Assembly: GCA_964496505.1 (NCBI GenBank)
Contig: CAZBZV010000012.1
Span: forward strand, 1 to 64,000
Origin: JAABVY01 sp964496505
GTDB lineage: Bacteria > Zixibacteria > MSB-5A5 > JAABVY01
Reading direction: 5' to 3'
DNA: 64,000 nt
Part shown: positions 1 through 7,044 of the stretch, one piece after another
How the letters are laid out: every line of letters begins with the position of its first letter
Position numbering within the stretch: position 1 is the first letter of the stretch
The notes under the pieces: generated by a model
Seen by the model: the letters and a program-made list of their open reading frames with translations, nothing else
Databases searched by the model: none
Told to the model about the DNA's origin: nothing
Translations under genes and position numbers: made by a program

Positions 1-42
1 CAATAGCAGTGAAACAGAAAGTATGAATAAAATCTTTTTCAC
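1..42 (-). CDS. N-terminus of an exported protein, cut by window start
   Basis: Reading the minus strand from 42 to the window edge gives a GTG start followed by 13 codons, M-K-K-I-L-F-I-L-S-V-S-L-L-L, the basic-then-hydrophobic beginning of a signal peptide. A strong ribosome binding site (GGGGAGG) lies five bases before the GTG, around 48-54. Only the first 14 residues are visible, so the product cannot be named. The start rests on the binding site plus the signal-peptide pattern. Confidence 0.6.
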   Translation of the reverse strand, partial: MKKILFILSVSLLL

Positions 43-155
43 AAATTCCTCCCCTTAATATGGAATGCCGTTTCTAAGATGACGTGTTTATAGGGGATTT
101 GTCAAATGGAAATAATCCGGGAGACAATCATCTTTTGCCTAATAGGCGCTTCATT

Positions 156-665
156 TTAAATCCTACTAAGTAATTCGGATAAATCTTTCCATTTGTTAGG
201 ATCCCAATATTTTACGGCTTGGGCACTAGTTGAAGGAGCTATATAAAACAATGGTTTATATGATAAACTTTCGGCATTACTCACATATTTACCGTATGAC
301 AATGATTTATGGAAAAATGCTTCCGCAGCCTTTTTGCCATTAAAACACACTATTTTAGGCTTGTGTTTTTGAATAATCTCAATAAAATCTTTTATATTAT
401 AATCATTGGCTTTTAGATTTTTATCCATTCCTGCCCTTGATTTGACAATATCAGTTAATCCGATTCCCGCATTTATTAATGCGAGAATCCTTCCATCATA
501 ATCTGTCTCATGCATATTTCTTGGGATAAATCCAAAATCTGCCATTACCTTCCAAAATTTATTATTATTCCCAGCATAGTATTGATTTTTTCTAGCCGAC
601 CCCTTACCAACCGCGGTACCACATATTAGAAGACGGCAATTTGGCGGAATAATGTCATCAAGCAT
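156..665 (-). CDS. Uracil-DNA glycosylase superfamily protein (Mug/HDG-like)
   Basis: 169 residues, the normal size for a small single-domain DNA glycosylase that removes deaminated or mismatched bases. The N-terminal motif (about residues 14-38) runs L-L-I-C-G-T-A-V-G followed by Q-Y-Y-A-G-N-N-N-K-F-W, matching the base-binding and Tyr/Asn-Phe-Trp positions of the Mug/TDG and hypoxanthine-DNA glycosylase groups. A-P-S-T-S-A-Q-A near residue 145 matches their second active-site loop (P-S-T/S-S). The first motif has Ala where Mug enzymes carry the catalytic Asn of G-I-N-P-G, so the exact family and activity are uncertain. No strong ribosome binding site precedes the ATG. The gene lies in AT-rich DNA unlike the rest of the window and may have been acquired by transfer. 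Confidence 0.75.
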   Translation of the reverse strand: MLDDIIPPNCRLLICGTAVGKGSARKNQYYAGNNNKFWKVMADFGFIPRNMHETDYDGRILALINAGIGLTDIVKSRAGMDKNLKANDYNIKDFIEIIQKHKPKIVCFNGKKAAEAFFHKSLSYGKYVSNAESLSYKPLFYIAPSTSAQAVKYWDPNKWKDLSELLSRI

Positions 666-741
666 TGATTTATCCCGATAAATCCAACCGTCCTTGTCAA
701 ATATTTAGCAGCTAAAACTATTTTTCAAGAAATTTCTATTT

Positions 742-1371
742 TCAGCAATGTTTTGATTCAAGTTTGCTTAGCTCAGCTTGTATTCTACTGGTATCCGGAA
801 TTGTTATATCCATAACAATTTTTATGTCTTTATTAATTTTACTCTTTGTTTCTGTTTTTATTGCTTGAAATATTACATCGACCTGTTCTTTTAGCTGCCC
901 AGCAAAACGTTCTATTTCTTCAATAATCTCATCTGCAAGTTTAGAAATGAGTCTTATCACCTTTTTAAAGTCTTCTATGGACTCGATTGCATTGAAATCC
1001 AGTTTCCATTTCAATGCCCTTTTATATTGTTGCGCGATTTTTTCGGATATGTAAATCAGCTTACCTATTTGTCTATTCTCATTATCATCTATAAAAGCAT
1101 CGCTTAATGCATCATTGATTGATTTTTCTAAAGAAGAACATATTGATCTAAGGACATCAAGCTTATCCATTGCCCACTCTTTTAAATCCCATATATCATC
1201 TATAACGATGATTCTTCCCCCATCCATCTCATAATAAACATCAAGCTTTTCAAATTGAGTATTTTCAATGCTAGAATTTAAAAGAGTAGAAAAAAGCCTA
1301 TATTCCCAAAGCTCTTCCCTATCTTCAATTATCTTTTTTGCCTCAGATGAGATATTTTGGAATGACGTCAT
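742..1371 (-). CDS. Hypothetical protein, charged and probably coiled-coil
   Basis: 209 residues, not recognised. It has no signal peptide or membrane segment, so is probably cytoplasmic. It is rich in Lys, Glu and Ile, with long helical stretches (about residues 60-180) that look coiled-coil. A short beta-like segment, Y-Y-E-M-D-G-G-R-I-I-V-I-D-D, lies near residues 46-59, and the protein ends in His-Cys. It lies upstream of the glycosylase gene on the same strand, 76 bp away, and shares its AT-rich composition; the two may have arrived together. No function is proposed. Confidence 0.55.
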   Translation of the reverse strand: MTSFQNISSEAKKIIEDREELWEYRLFSTLLNSSIENTQFEKLDVYYEMDGGRIIVIDDIWDLKEWAMDKLDVLRSICSSLEKSINDALSDAFIDDNENRQIGKLIYISEKIAQQYKRALKWKLDFNAIESIEDFKKVIRLISKLADEIIEEIERFAGQLKEQVDVIFQAIKTETKSKINKDIKIVMDITIPDTSRIQAELSKLESKHC

Positions 1372-1503
1372 AACGACTTATTATCTTCTAAATTTTTCGT
1401 AATGTCAATAAATAAATAATATTATTTATTGTCCAAGATTCACCCTTCCCCCCCAAAAACTATTGCCAAATACCGGTTTTATTCATAATTTGAGAGGTTG
1501 TGG

Positions 1504-1646
1504 GTCAAATGTTTTCGACATTTGACAGATAGTCAAATCCCTTCAGGATTTGACCTACACAAGCTCGAATTGACAACGATTTCGCGGTGCACGGGGAAGT
1601 ACACCGCGCACCAATTTAAACGCGGCGCATGCGGACATACGCCGCG
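1504..1646. repeat. Cluster of four palindromic hairpin units
   Basis: Four successive inverted repeats: 1504-1526 (GTCAAATG/CATTTGAC), 1532-1554 (GTCAAATCC/GGATTTGAC), 1583-1608 (CGCGGTG/CACCGCG, flanking AC/GT also pairs) and 1621-1646 (CGCGGCG/CGCCGCG, flanking ATG/CAT also pairs). Units 1 and 2 share an outer arm, GGTCAAAT...ATTTGACC, and units 3 and 4 share one design with different inner bases. No T-run follows, so they are not simple terminators. This is the main content of the 1372-1822 gene-free gap. Confidence 0.75.
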
Positions 1647-1659
1647 CACAATACGGGCT

Positions 1660-1720
1660 GTCATTCTGAGGAGCAGAGCGACGAAGAATCTGATAGATCC
1701 TTCGCTTCGCTCAGGATGAC
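1660..1720. repeat. Inverted repeat of the GTCATTCTGAG...CTCAGGATGAC type
   Basis: Imperfect palindrome with arms at 1660-1670 and 1710-1720 and further partial pairing inside (GAAGAATC/GATCCTTC). This REP-like intergenic element is widespread in bacteria. Its translation gives the well-known spurious peptide type S-E-E-Q-S-D-E-E-S, so overlapping ORFs are not genes. Confidence 0.65.
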
Positions 1721-1784
1721 AGATGGAGGCAGGATGACAGATGGAGGCAGGATGACAGATGGAGGCAGGATGACAGATGGAGGT
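1713..1784. repeat. Four tandem copies of an 18-bp unit
   Basis: The unit AGGATGACAGATGGAGGC occurs at 1713, 1731, 1749 and 1767. The first three copies are identical and the fourth ends in T instead of C. The array grows out of the right arm of the preceding inverted repeat (which contributes AGGATGAC) and ends 38 bp before the biotin carboxylase start. Such an array is prone to copy-number slippage. Confidence 0.9.
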
Positions 1785-1822
1785 AGGACTAAAGCTGAAA
1801 ACGTTTTCTTTGTAAGGTGACT

Positions 1823-3343
1823 ATGATCAAAAAAATACTTATTGCGAATCGAGGAGAGATTGCGGTACGGGTGATACGAGCCTGTCGTGAGATGGGAATT
1901 ACCAACGTGGCCGTGTTTTCCGACATCGACTCGGTAGCCAAACATGTACGCATGGCCGACGAGGCCTACCACATCGGGCCGTCACCATCATCAGAAAGCT
2001 ATCTGGTGATGGAAAAGATTATTGAGGTTGCAAAAAAATCCAGCGTGGATGCTATCCATCCCGGATACGGCTTCCTTTCCGAGAACGCCAAATTCGCGCA
2101 GATGGTTATGGACAATGACCTGACCTGGATCGGCCCTCCTCCCGAGGCGATTGCACGTATGGGCGACAAGCTGGAGGCGCGGGTAACCGCAGTCGATTCC
2201 GGCGCACCGGTTGTGCCCGGCTTTAAATCCAAAATCGAAAATGTGGATCAGATAATTGACGAGGTACGCGAGGTCGGCTTCCCGATCTTAATCAAGGCTG
2301 CAGCGGGAGGCGGCGGCAAGGGCATGCGCATTGTCAACAATGAAGAGGAGCTCCCCAAGGCATTACAGACAGCCGCTAACGAGGCGCGTTCGGCATTCGG
2401 CGACGACCGCGTATATTTCGAAAAATATATCCCCAAACCGCATCATGTGGAAATACAGATACTGGCCGACAAATTCGGCAATATGGTTTACCTGGGCGAA
2501 CGTGAATGTTCGATCCAGCGCAGACATCAAAAGGTAATCGAGGAGGCCCCCTCCCCTATCATCACGCCCGAAGTGCGCAAGAAGATGGGCGAGGCGGCTT
2601 TAAAGATCGCGCGCGGATGCGGGTATGTGAATGCCGGTACTGTGGAATTTCTTGTCGACGACGATCTGAACTTCTATTTCCTCGAGGTCAACACCCGTTT
2701 ACAGGTGGAACATCCGGTAACCGAGATGATCACCGGGATCGACCTGGTCAAGGAACAGGTCAAGGTTGCATCGGGTGAGAAGCTGTCTTTTGCGCAGGAT
2801 GACATCCGCATCAACGGCCATGCTATCGAGTGCCGAATTTATGCCGAGGATCCTACCGCTAATTTCGCTCCGTCAACCGGCACACTCAGGAGCTATGTGG
2901 AGCCTCATGGCGTGGGCGTGCGTGTGGATTCAGGAGTTTATGAGGACGCGGATATTCCGATTTATTACGATCCGATGATCTCCAAAATGATTGGCTGGGG
3001 CGCAACCCGTGAGGAGGCAGTTGCCCGTACAAGGCGTGCATTGACAGAATATAGAATTTCGGGCGTCTGCACTACGGTGAATTTTCACCTGGCGGTAATG
3101 GATAACGAGAATTTCAAGAAGGGCAAGATCAACACGCATTTCATAGAGGAAGAATTCCCGGACATGGATTTTTCCGGCAAAGAGGAAGATCATGTTTACA
3201 AAGCGGCGGCGGTCTCGGCCTGTTTGTATGACTATCTGGAAAACAGCAAGCTCAAGACACGGGTCTCGGGTGACGGGGGTCAAAGCAGCAACTGGAAATC
3301 AATCGGCCGACGGATGGCTGTCAATCGTACACCGGAGAAATAG
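1823..3343 (+). CDS. accC: Biotin carboxylase subunit of an acyl-CoA carboxylase
   Basis: 506 residues. This is the ATP-grasp biotin carboxylase that carboxylates biotin on the carrier protein using bicarbonate and ATP. Seen: the N-terminal family signature K-I-L-I-A-N-R-G-E-I-A, the Gly-rich ATP loop K-A-A-A-G-G-G-G-K-G-M near residue 158-168, and F-L-E-V-N-T-R-L-Q-V-E-H-P-V-T-E. The tail of about 55 residues beyond the ~450-residue core resembles propionyl-CoA or pyruvate carboxylase subunits rather than minimal AccC. I chose ATG 1823 over an in-frame GTG six bases upstream, because AAGGTG overlaps that GTG and the family begins M-I-K-K-I-L. It is followed after 2 bp by the carrier gene. 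The epimerase and mutase context favours propionyl-CoA carboxylation, but no carboxyltransferase is in the window. Confidence 0.93.
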   Translation: MIKKILIANRGEIAVRVIRACREMGITNVAVFSDIDSVAKHVRMADEAYHIGPSPSSESYLVMEKIIEVAKKSSVDAIHPGYGFLSENAKFAQMVMDNDLTWIGPPPEAIARMGDKLEARVTAVDSGAPVVPGFKSKIENVDQIIDEVREVGFPILIKAAAGGGGKGMRIVNNEEELPKALQTAANEARSAFGDDRVYFEKYIPKPHHVEIQILADKFGNMVYLGERECSIQRRHQKVIEEAPSPIITPEVRKKMGEAALKIARGCGYVNAGTVEFLVDDDLNFYFLEVNTRLQVEHPVTEMITGIDLVKEQVKVASGEKLSFAQDDIRINGHAIECRIYAEDPTANFAPSTGTLRSYVEPHGVGVRVDSGVYEDADIPIYYDPMISKMIGWGATREEAVARTRRALTEYRISGVCTTVNFHLAVMDNENFKKGKINTHFIEEEFPDMDFSGKEEDHVYKAAAVSACLYDYLENSKLKTRVSGDGGQSSNWKSIGRRMAVNRTPEK

Positions 3344-3345
3344 AT

Positions 3346-3864
3346 ATGGATTATCAGGTCAAAATCGAAGACAGAGAATATATAGTATCGATCGATCCCG
3401 CGACACATCCCCCGCAGATTAAAATCGACGGGCAACCTGTTAATACTAAATTTTCTACGCGTTCTAATAACTCCGAGATTCAGCTTCTGATGGACAACCG
3501 TTCTTACGACATCGAGGTGGTCAAACAGAAAAATGCCACCAACGGAGATTTCAGCGTATTTATCTATGGGCGCGAGTTTTCCCTCTATGCCGAGGATGAG
3601 CGCCTGGCGAAAATCCGCGAGGTAGCCGGACTGGGTCCGGGCGGGGATACACATAAGGAACTCAATGCCCCCATGCCCGGTTTGGTAACTAAGGTACTGG
3701 TAAATCCCGGCGATCAGGTCAAAAAAGGCGATAGCGTAATCATAGTCGAGGCTATGAAGATGGAGAACGAATTGAAATCCCTGATTGACGGGACGATTAA
3801 AGAGGTGAAAGTTAAAGAAGGACAATCTGTCGATAAAAACGCTTTAATGGTTCTCTTCGAATGA
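3346..3864 (+). CDS. Biotin carboxyl carrier protein of an acyl-CoA carboxylase
   Basis: 172 residues. The C-terminal third is a lipoyl/biotinyl domain with E-A-M-K-M at residues 135-139; Lys138 is the predicted biotinylation site. Before it lies A-P-M-P-G-L-V, the usual first strand, and a Gly-rich linker (L-G-P-G-G). The N-terminal ~95 residues form a separate domain like that of the carrier subunits of methylmalonyl-CoA/propionyl-CoA carboxylases and decarboxylases. It shuttles the carboxyl group between the upstream biotin carboxylase and a carboxyltransferase encoded elsewhere. Its 3' end overlaps the next gene by 4 bp, indicating translational coupling. Confidence 0.9.
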   Translation: MDYQVKIEDREYIVSIDPATHPPQIKIDGQPVNTKFSTRSNNSEIQLLMDNRSYDIEVVKQKNATNGDFSVFIYGREFSLYAEDERLAKIREVAGLGPGGDTHKELNAPMPGLVTKVLVNPGDQVKKGDSVIIVEAMKMENELKSLIDGTIKEVKVKEGQSVDKNALMVLFE

Positions 3865-4451
3865 ACGCAAAAGCATTCAGCCGACTCTCGGTCGGTGCAA
3901 CATACCGTTTCGATATCAAAAAAGCTTTATTCTCACAGGCGGGGGCACTGTTTGCACTTGTCATGTCTCTAATCTCCGAGGGCAATCCTCCCTTCGGCGA
4001 GAAGCCGTATGAACTGGTCTCCCCTGTCACCTTCTTTCTCGCAGTCAATGTTGCTGTTCTGGTATATACTCTGATCGCTTTGGGCTCGAGCTGGGTCAAG
4101 CTTTATCCCAGCATGCTTATCTATACCTCGCGCGGTGATCAGACACGTATCGACTTTGCAAGGGTGACGCGGGTGGTCAAACAATCAAATAAGGAACTTT
4201 CTTTTTACATAACCGATCACATGGGCAAGGAAACTCTTGGGCTTAAAATTAAGAACTATACCGCTTATGCTAAATCCGAGGAGATGCTGAGGTTTCTGAA
4301 ATACCTTCTGGGGGATAAATTCACGGGATATATTAAACCTCCCGAGGATAAGAAAAAGGATGAAAAGAAAGATAAGGGCAAAAAGGATTTGCCGCCTTCC
4401 AAGTTTAAGATTCCGAACAGATTTTTCGGAGATCAGTCCAGAAATAAATAG
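3861..4451 (+). CDS. Small membrane protein with PH-like region and Lys-rich tail
   Basis: 196 residues, function unknown. Two hydrophobic segments are visible at about residues 24-40 (A-L-F-S-Q-A-G-A-L-F-A-L-V) and 52-76 (V-T-F-F-L-A-V-N-V-A-V-L-V). A ~70-residue soluble part follows whose strand pattern recalls bacterial PH-like domains. It ends in a highly charged tail full of Lys-Lys-Asp/Glu. It overlaps the carrier gene by four bases and precedes the epimerase by 9 bp, so it sits inside the carboxylase-epimerase operon. It is not one of the small OadG/MmdD decarboxylase subunits I know. A membrane-anchoring role for the pathway would be a guess. Confidence 0.7.
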   Translation: MNAKAFSRLSVGATYRFDIKKALFSQAGALFALVMSLISEGNPPFGEKPYELVSPVTFFLAVNVAVLVYTLIALGSSWVKLYPSMLIYTSRGDQTRIDFARVTRVVKQSNKELSFYITDHMGKETLGLKIKNYTAYAKSEEMLRFLKYLLGDKFTGYIKPPEDKKKDEKKDKGKKDLPPSKFKIPNRFFGDQSRNK

Positions 4452-4460
4452 GAGATTCTG

Positions 4461-4865
4461 ATGATAGAGAAGATTGCACATATAGGAATTGCAGTAAAGG
4501 ATATAGACAAGCATCTGAAACTATATCGCGATATTATGGGGATGAAGGTCGGTGAGCGTGTTAAGGTGCCGGATCAGGGAGTCGAGGTCGTGTTTCTGGA
4601 ATCTGGTGAAACCCAAATTGAGTTACTTCAGCCGTTAACAGAGAACGCCAACATAAATAAGTTCCTGGAAAAGCGCGGCGAGGGACAACACCATATCTGC
4701 CTCGAGGTTGATGATATCGAAGCCGAATTGCAGAGGCTTTCTGATGCCGGCATCCAGCTAATCGACAAGAAACCCCGCAAAGGCGCATGCGGTGAGATGG
4801 TAGCGTTTCTGCATCCAAAATCGACCGGTGGTGTTTTGATTGAGCTGGAGCAGCAGAAAAAGTAA
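4461..4865 (+). CDS. mce: Methylmalonyl-CoA epimerase
   Basis: 134 residues, the usual length. The enzyme interconverts (2S)- and (2R)-methylmalonyl-CoA so that the product of propionyl-CoA carboxylation can enter the B12-dependent mutase. It has the two paired beta-alpha-beta modules of the vicinal-oxygen-chelate fold. Metal ligands are visible as His in I-A-H-I-G-I-A-V, Gln/Glu in T-Q-I-E-L-L, His in H-H-I-C-L-E-V and Glu in V-L-I-E-L. GGAG lies 6 bases before the ATG. It is last in the plus-strand operon and faces the minus-strand mutase gene across the hairpin region. Confidence 0.93.
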   Translation: MIEKIAHIGIAVKDIDKHLKLYRDIMGMKVGERVKVPDQGVEVVFLESGETQIELLQPLTENANINKFLEKRGEGQHHICLEVDDIEAELQRLSDAGIQLIDKKPRKGACGEMVAFLHPKSTGGVLIELEQQKK

Positions 4866-4927
4866 TCTTAATGAATTTTATTTGGGTGGCCCAATCTTTA
4901 GGGCTTGTTGAAAAGGTACTTTTTGTC

Positions 4928-5116
4928 GCGCAGGGTCTTGGCCCCCGATGGAATCGGGGGTTGTGACCCTGCGCCTTATTTTATAGCATGCATTGACGTT
5001 GGGTCACAATTCCGTCTTCGACGGAATCAAGACCCAACGTTACATCATCAGAGATTATCAACACTCCCTTCAGATTGGGAATGCCCCCAATTAAATATCC
5101 CAAGCTGAAGCTTGGG
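4928..5116. repeat. Nested-palindrome repeat cluster in a convergent intergenic gap
   Basis: Two long nested hairpins, then two short ones. 4928-4974: outer arms GCGCAGGGTC/GACCCTGCGC, inner arms CCCCCGAT/ATCGGGGG. 4996-5040: outer arms ACGTTGGGTC/GACCCAACGT, inner arms ATTCCGTC/GACGGAAT. The frames of the two are inverted copies of each other: GGGTCTTG...TTGTGACCC in the first, GGGTCACAA...CAAGACCC in the second, with unrelated inner stems. Short hairpins follow at 5074-5091 (ATTGGG/CCCAAT) and 5099-5116 (CCCAAGC/GCTTGGG). The gap 4866-5255 otherwise holds only the mutase terminator. Confidence 0.75.
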
Positions 5117-5175
5117 GCACCCTGCTGTTTAATCTCTCAAAAATATTGCCGCCGGATTGTGGAACCTGGCGGCAC

Positions 5176-5211
5176 AAAAAAGCGGCGGCAGGAAAGGATT
5201 CCTGCCGCCGC
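5176..5211 (-). terminator. Intrinsic terminator of the methylmalonyl-CoA mutase gene
   Basis: Perfect 13-bp stem (5182-5194 with 5199-5211) and 4-base loop, followed on the minus strand by six T (5176-5181). It lies 44 bp beyond the mutase stop codon. A weaker GC stem at 5147-5174 lies just beyond it. Confidence 0.85.
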
Positions 5212-5255
5212 GAATTGTAGAATTTTGCCACCCAAATAATGATTATTATTCAATA

Positions 5256-6926
5256 TCAAATTTCTGGGGTTTCAACATACTCGCCGTAAACCTCGCGGAA
5301 GACATCGCAAATCTCGCCCATAGTAGCATAAGCCTTGACCGCATCGATTATGTACGGCATAGTATTATCCGAGGGAGTCGCCGCAACCTTCTTCAGTTCT
5401 TCCAGAGTACGAGATACTTTATCATTGTCGCGCATCTCTTTGGCCTTCTGGATACTTTTCATCTGCTCATCATGCGCTTTCTCGTCGATCTTCAGAATTT
5501 CGATATCGAGTTCTTCACCCTCCATAATATAATCATTCACCCCTACAATTATCCGCTCTTTCTTGTCGATCTCCTGCTGGAACTGATAGGCCGCTCGCGC
5601 TATCTCTCTCTGGAAATAGCCGCTCTCGATTCCCTTCAGGACTCCCCCGCGCTTGTCGATCTCATCAAAATACTCAAGCGCCTGTTCTTCGATTCGGTTG
5701 GTCATACCCTCAACGAAGTATGATCCAGCTAATGGATCAATTGTATTGACAATGCCGGTCTCATGGGCCAGCACCTGCTGGGTGCGAAGCGCTATCAAAG
5801 CGGCTTTATCCGAGGGCAATGCCAGAGTTTCATCCATGGAGTTGGTATGCAGGCTCTGTGTGCCGCCCAATGCCGCCGACATAGCCTCGTAGGCGGTACG
5901 CACGATATTCAATTCCGGCTGCTGAGCTGTCAGGGAGCATCCCGCTGTCTGGGTATGGAACCTCAGCTTCCAGCTTCGGGGGTCCTTGGCGCCGTATTTC
6001 TCGCGCATACGGCGGGCGTAAATTCTTCTTGCCGCACGGTACTTTGCAATCTCCTCGAAAAAGTCTGAGTGAGCATTAAAGAAGAATGACAGCCTTGGCG
6101 CAAACGAGTCGACATCAAGGCCGCGCTCCATAGCCGCCTCGATATACGTGAAGCCGTCAGCCAGCGTAAAGGCCAATTCCTGGGCCGCAGTCGCGCCTGC
6201 CTCACGGATATGATAGCCGGAGATCGAAATAGTATTCCACTTAGGCACATTCTCGGTACAGAATTCAATCGTATCCACAATCAGCCTGACTGACTGCTCA
6301 GGGGGATAGATAAATTCCTTCTGGGCAATATACTCTTTCAAAATATCATTCTGGAGAGTCCCATTAAGTTTCTCAATCGGCACACCCTTCTTCTCGGCCG
6401 CCGCAATATACATGGCCAGAAGAATATTGGCCGGCGAGTTGATTGTCATAGATGTAGAAATCTTGCCAAGGTGGATGCCATCAAAAATAATCTCCATATC
6501 GAGCAGAGTATCAACAGCAACACCGCATTTACCGACCTCGCCCAGGCTGCGCTCATGATCGGAATCATAGCCCATCAATGTCGGCAGATCGAAGGCTACT
6601 GACAGCCCGTGCTGACCCTGCTGCAAAAGGTAGTGATAGCGCTTATTGGTCTGGCGCGGAGTACCCATACCGGAAAACTGCCGCATTGTCCAGGGGCGCC
6701 CGCGGTACATGGAGGCATGCACGCCGCGGGTGTACGGGTATTCCCCGGGGAAATTTATATCCTCGAAATAATCGGTATCATCGATGCGGTCGGGGGTGCT
6801 CATGAAATCGACCGGCTCGGAGGAAATGGTCATGAATTTTTTATCTTTATTTTCCGATTTCTCCGCCTCGGCTTTCCATTTGGCCTTGGCCTCTTTTATT
6901 TTTTTCAGAGTCTCTTTATCGAACAT
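5256..6926 (-). CDS. mcmA1: Methylmalonyl-CoA mutase, catalytic (large) subunit
   Basis: 556 residues, containing only the TIM-barrel substrate domain. The enzyme rearranges (R)-methylmalonyl-CoA to succinyl-CoA with adenosylcobalamin. Seen: Y-P-Y-T-R-G-V and T-M-R-Q-F-S-G-M-G-T-P near residue 62-92, D-L-P-T-L-M-G-Y-D-S-D, and T-Q-T-A-G-C-S-L-T-A-Q-Q-P followed by G-G-T-Q-S-L-H-T-N-S-M-D-E. The C-terminal B12-binding domain (D-x-H-x-x-G) is absent, so this is the split type needing a separate small subunit, not found here. I chose ATG 6926; the GTG two codons upstream forms part of the GAGGTG ribosome binding site. It follows meaB in the same direction. Confidence 0.93.
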   Translation of the reverse strand: MFDKETLKKIKEAKAKWKAEAEKSENKDKKFMTISSEPVDFMSTPDRIDDTDYFEDINFPGEYPYTRGVHASMYRGRPWTMRQFSGMGTPRQTNKRYHYLLQQGQHGLSVAFDLPTLMGYDSDHERSLGEVGKCGVAVDTLLDMEIIFDGIHLGKISTSMTINSPANILLAMYIAAAEKKGVPIEKLNGTLQNDILKEYIAQKEFIYPPEQSVRLIVDTIEFCTENVPKWNTISISGYHIREAGATAAQELAFTLADGFTYIEAAMERGLDVDSFAPRLSFFFNAHSDFFEEIAKYRAARRIYARRMREKYGAKDPRSWKLRFHTQTAGCSLTAQQPELNIVRTAYEAMSAALGGTQSLHTNSMDETLALPSDKAALIALRTQQVLAHETGIVNTIDPLAGSYFVEGMTNRIEEQALEYFDEIDKRGGVLKGIESGYFQREIARAAYQFQQEIDKKERIIVGVNDYIMEGEELDIEILKIDEKAHDEQMKSIQKAKEMRDNDKVSRTLEELKKVAATPSDNTMPYIIDAVKAYATMGEICDVFREVYGEYVETPEI

Positions 6927-7044
6927 ACTCACCTCGAGATGTTGAATTATTGGATATTATTCATTTGCAATAAACTTTAAAAATAAGCTTTTATAGAGCC
7001 TATTTCAAGTATTAATTAACAAACAGATTTGGGGGAATGTTCTT

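Noticed and set aside
1504..1784. Possible CRISPR array
   Set aside because: The units are palindromes of differing sequence or direct tandem copies without spacers, and no cas gene is present.
1629..1820. Plus-strand ORF with S-E-E-Q-S-D-E-E-S and G-R-M-T-D-G repeats, and its minus-strand counterpart
   Set aside because: It is the translation of the intergenic inverted repeat and the 18-bp tandem array, a well-known source of spurious proteins.
4928..4974. Terminator for the epimerase operon
   Set aside because: The stem is strong but has no T-run on the plus strand; I kept it as a repeat element.
5157..5723. 188-codon plus-strand ORF opposite the mutase gene
   Set aside because: It starts in the terminator and runs antisense through a strongly conserved gene; no ribosome binding site.
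6933..7044. Cobalamin riboswitch before the mutase gene
   Set aside because: The 112-bp spacer is AT-rich and shows no B12-box or paired arms.
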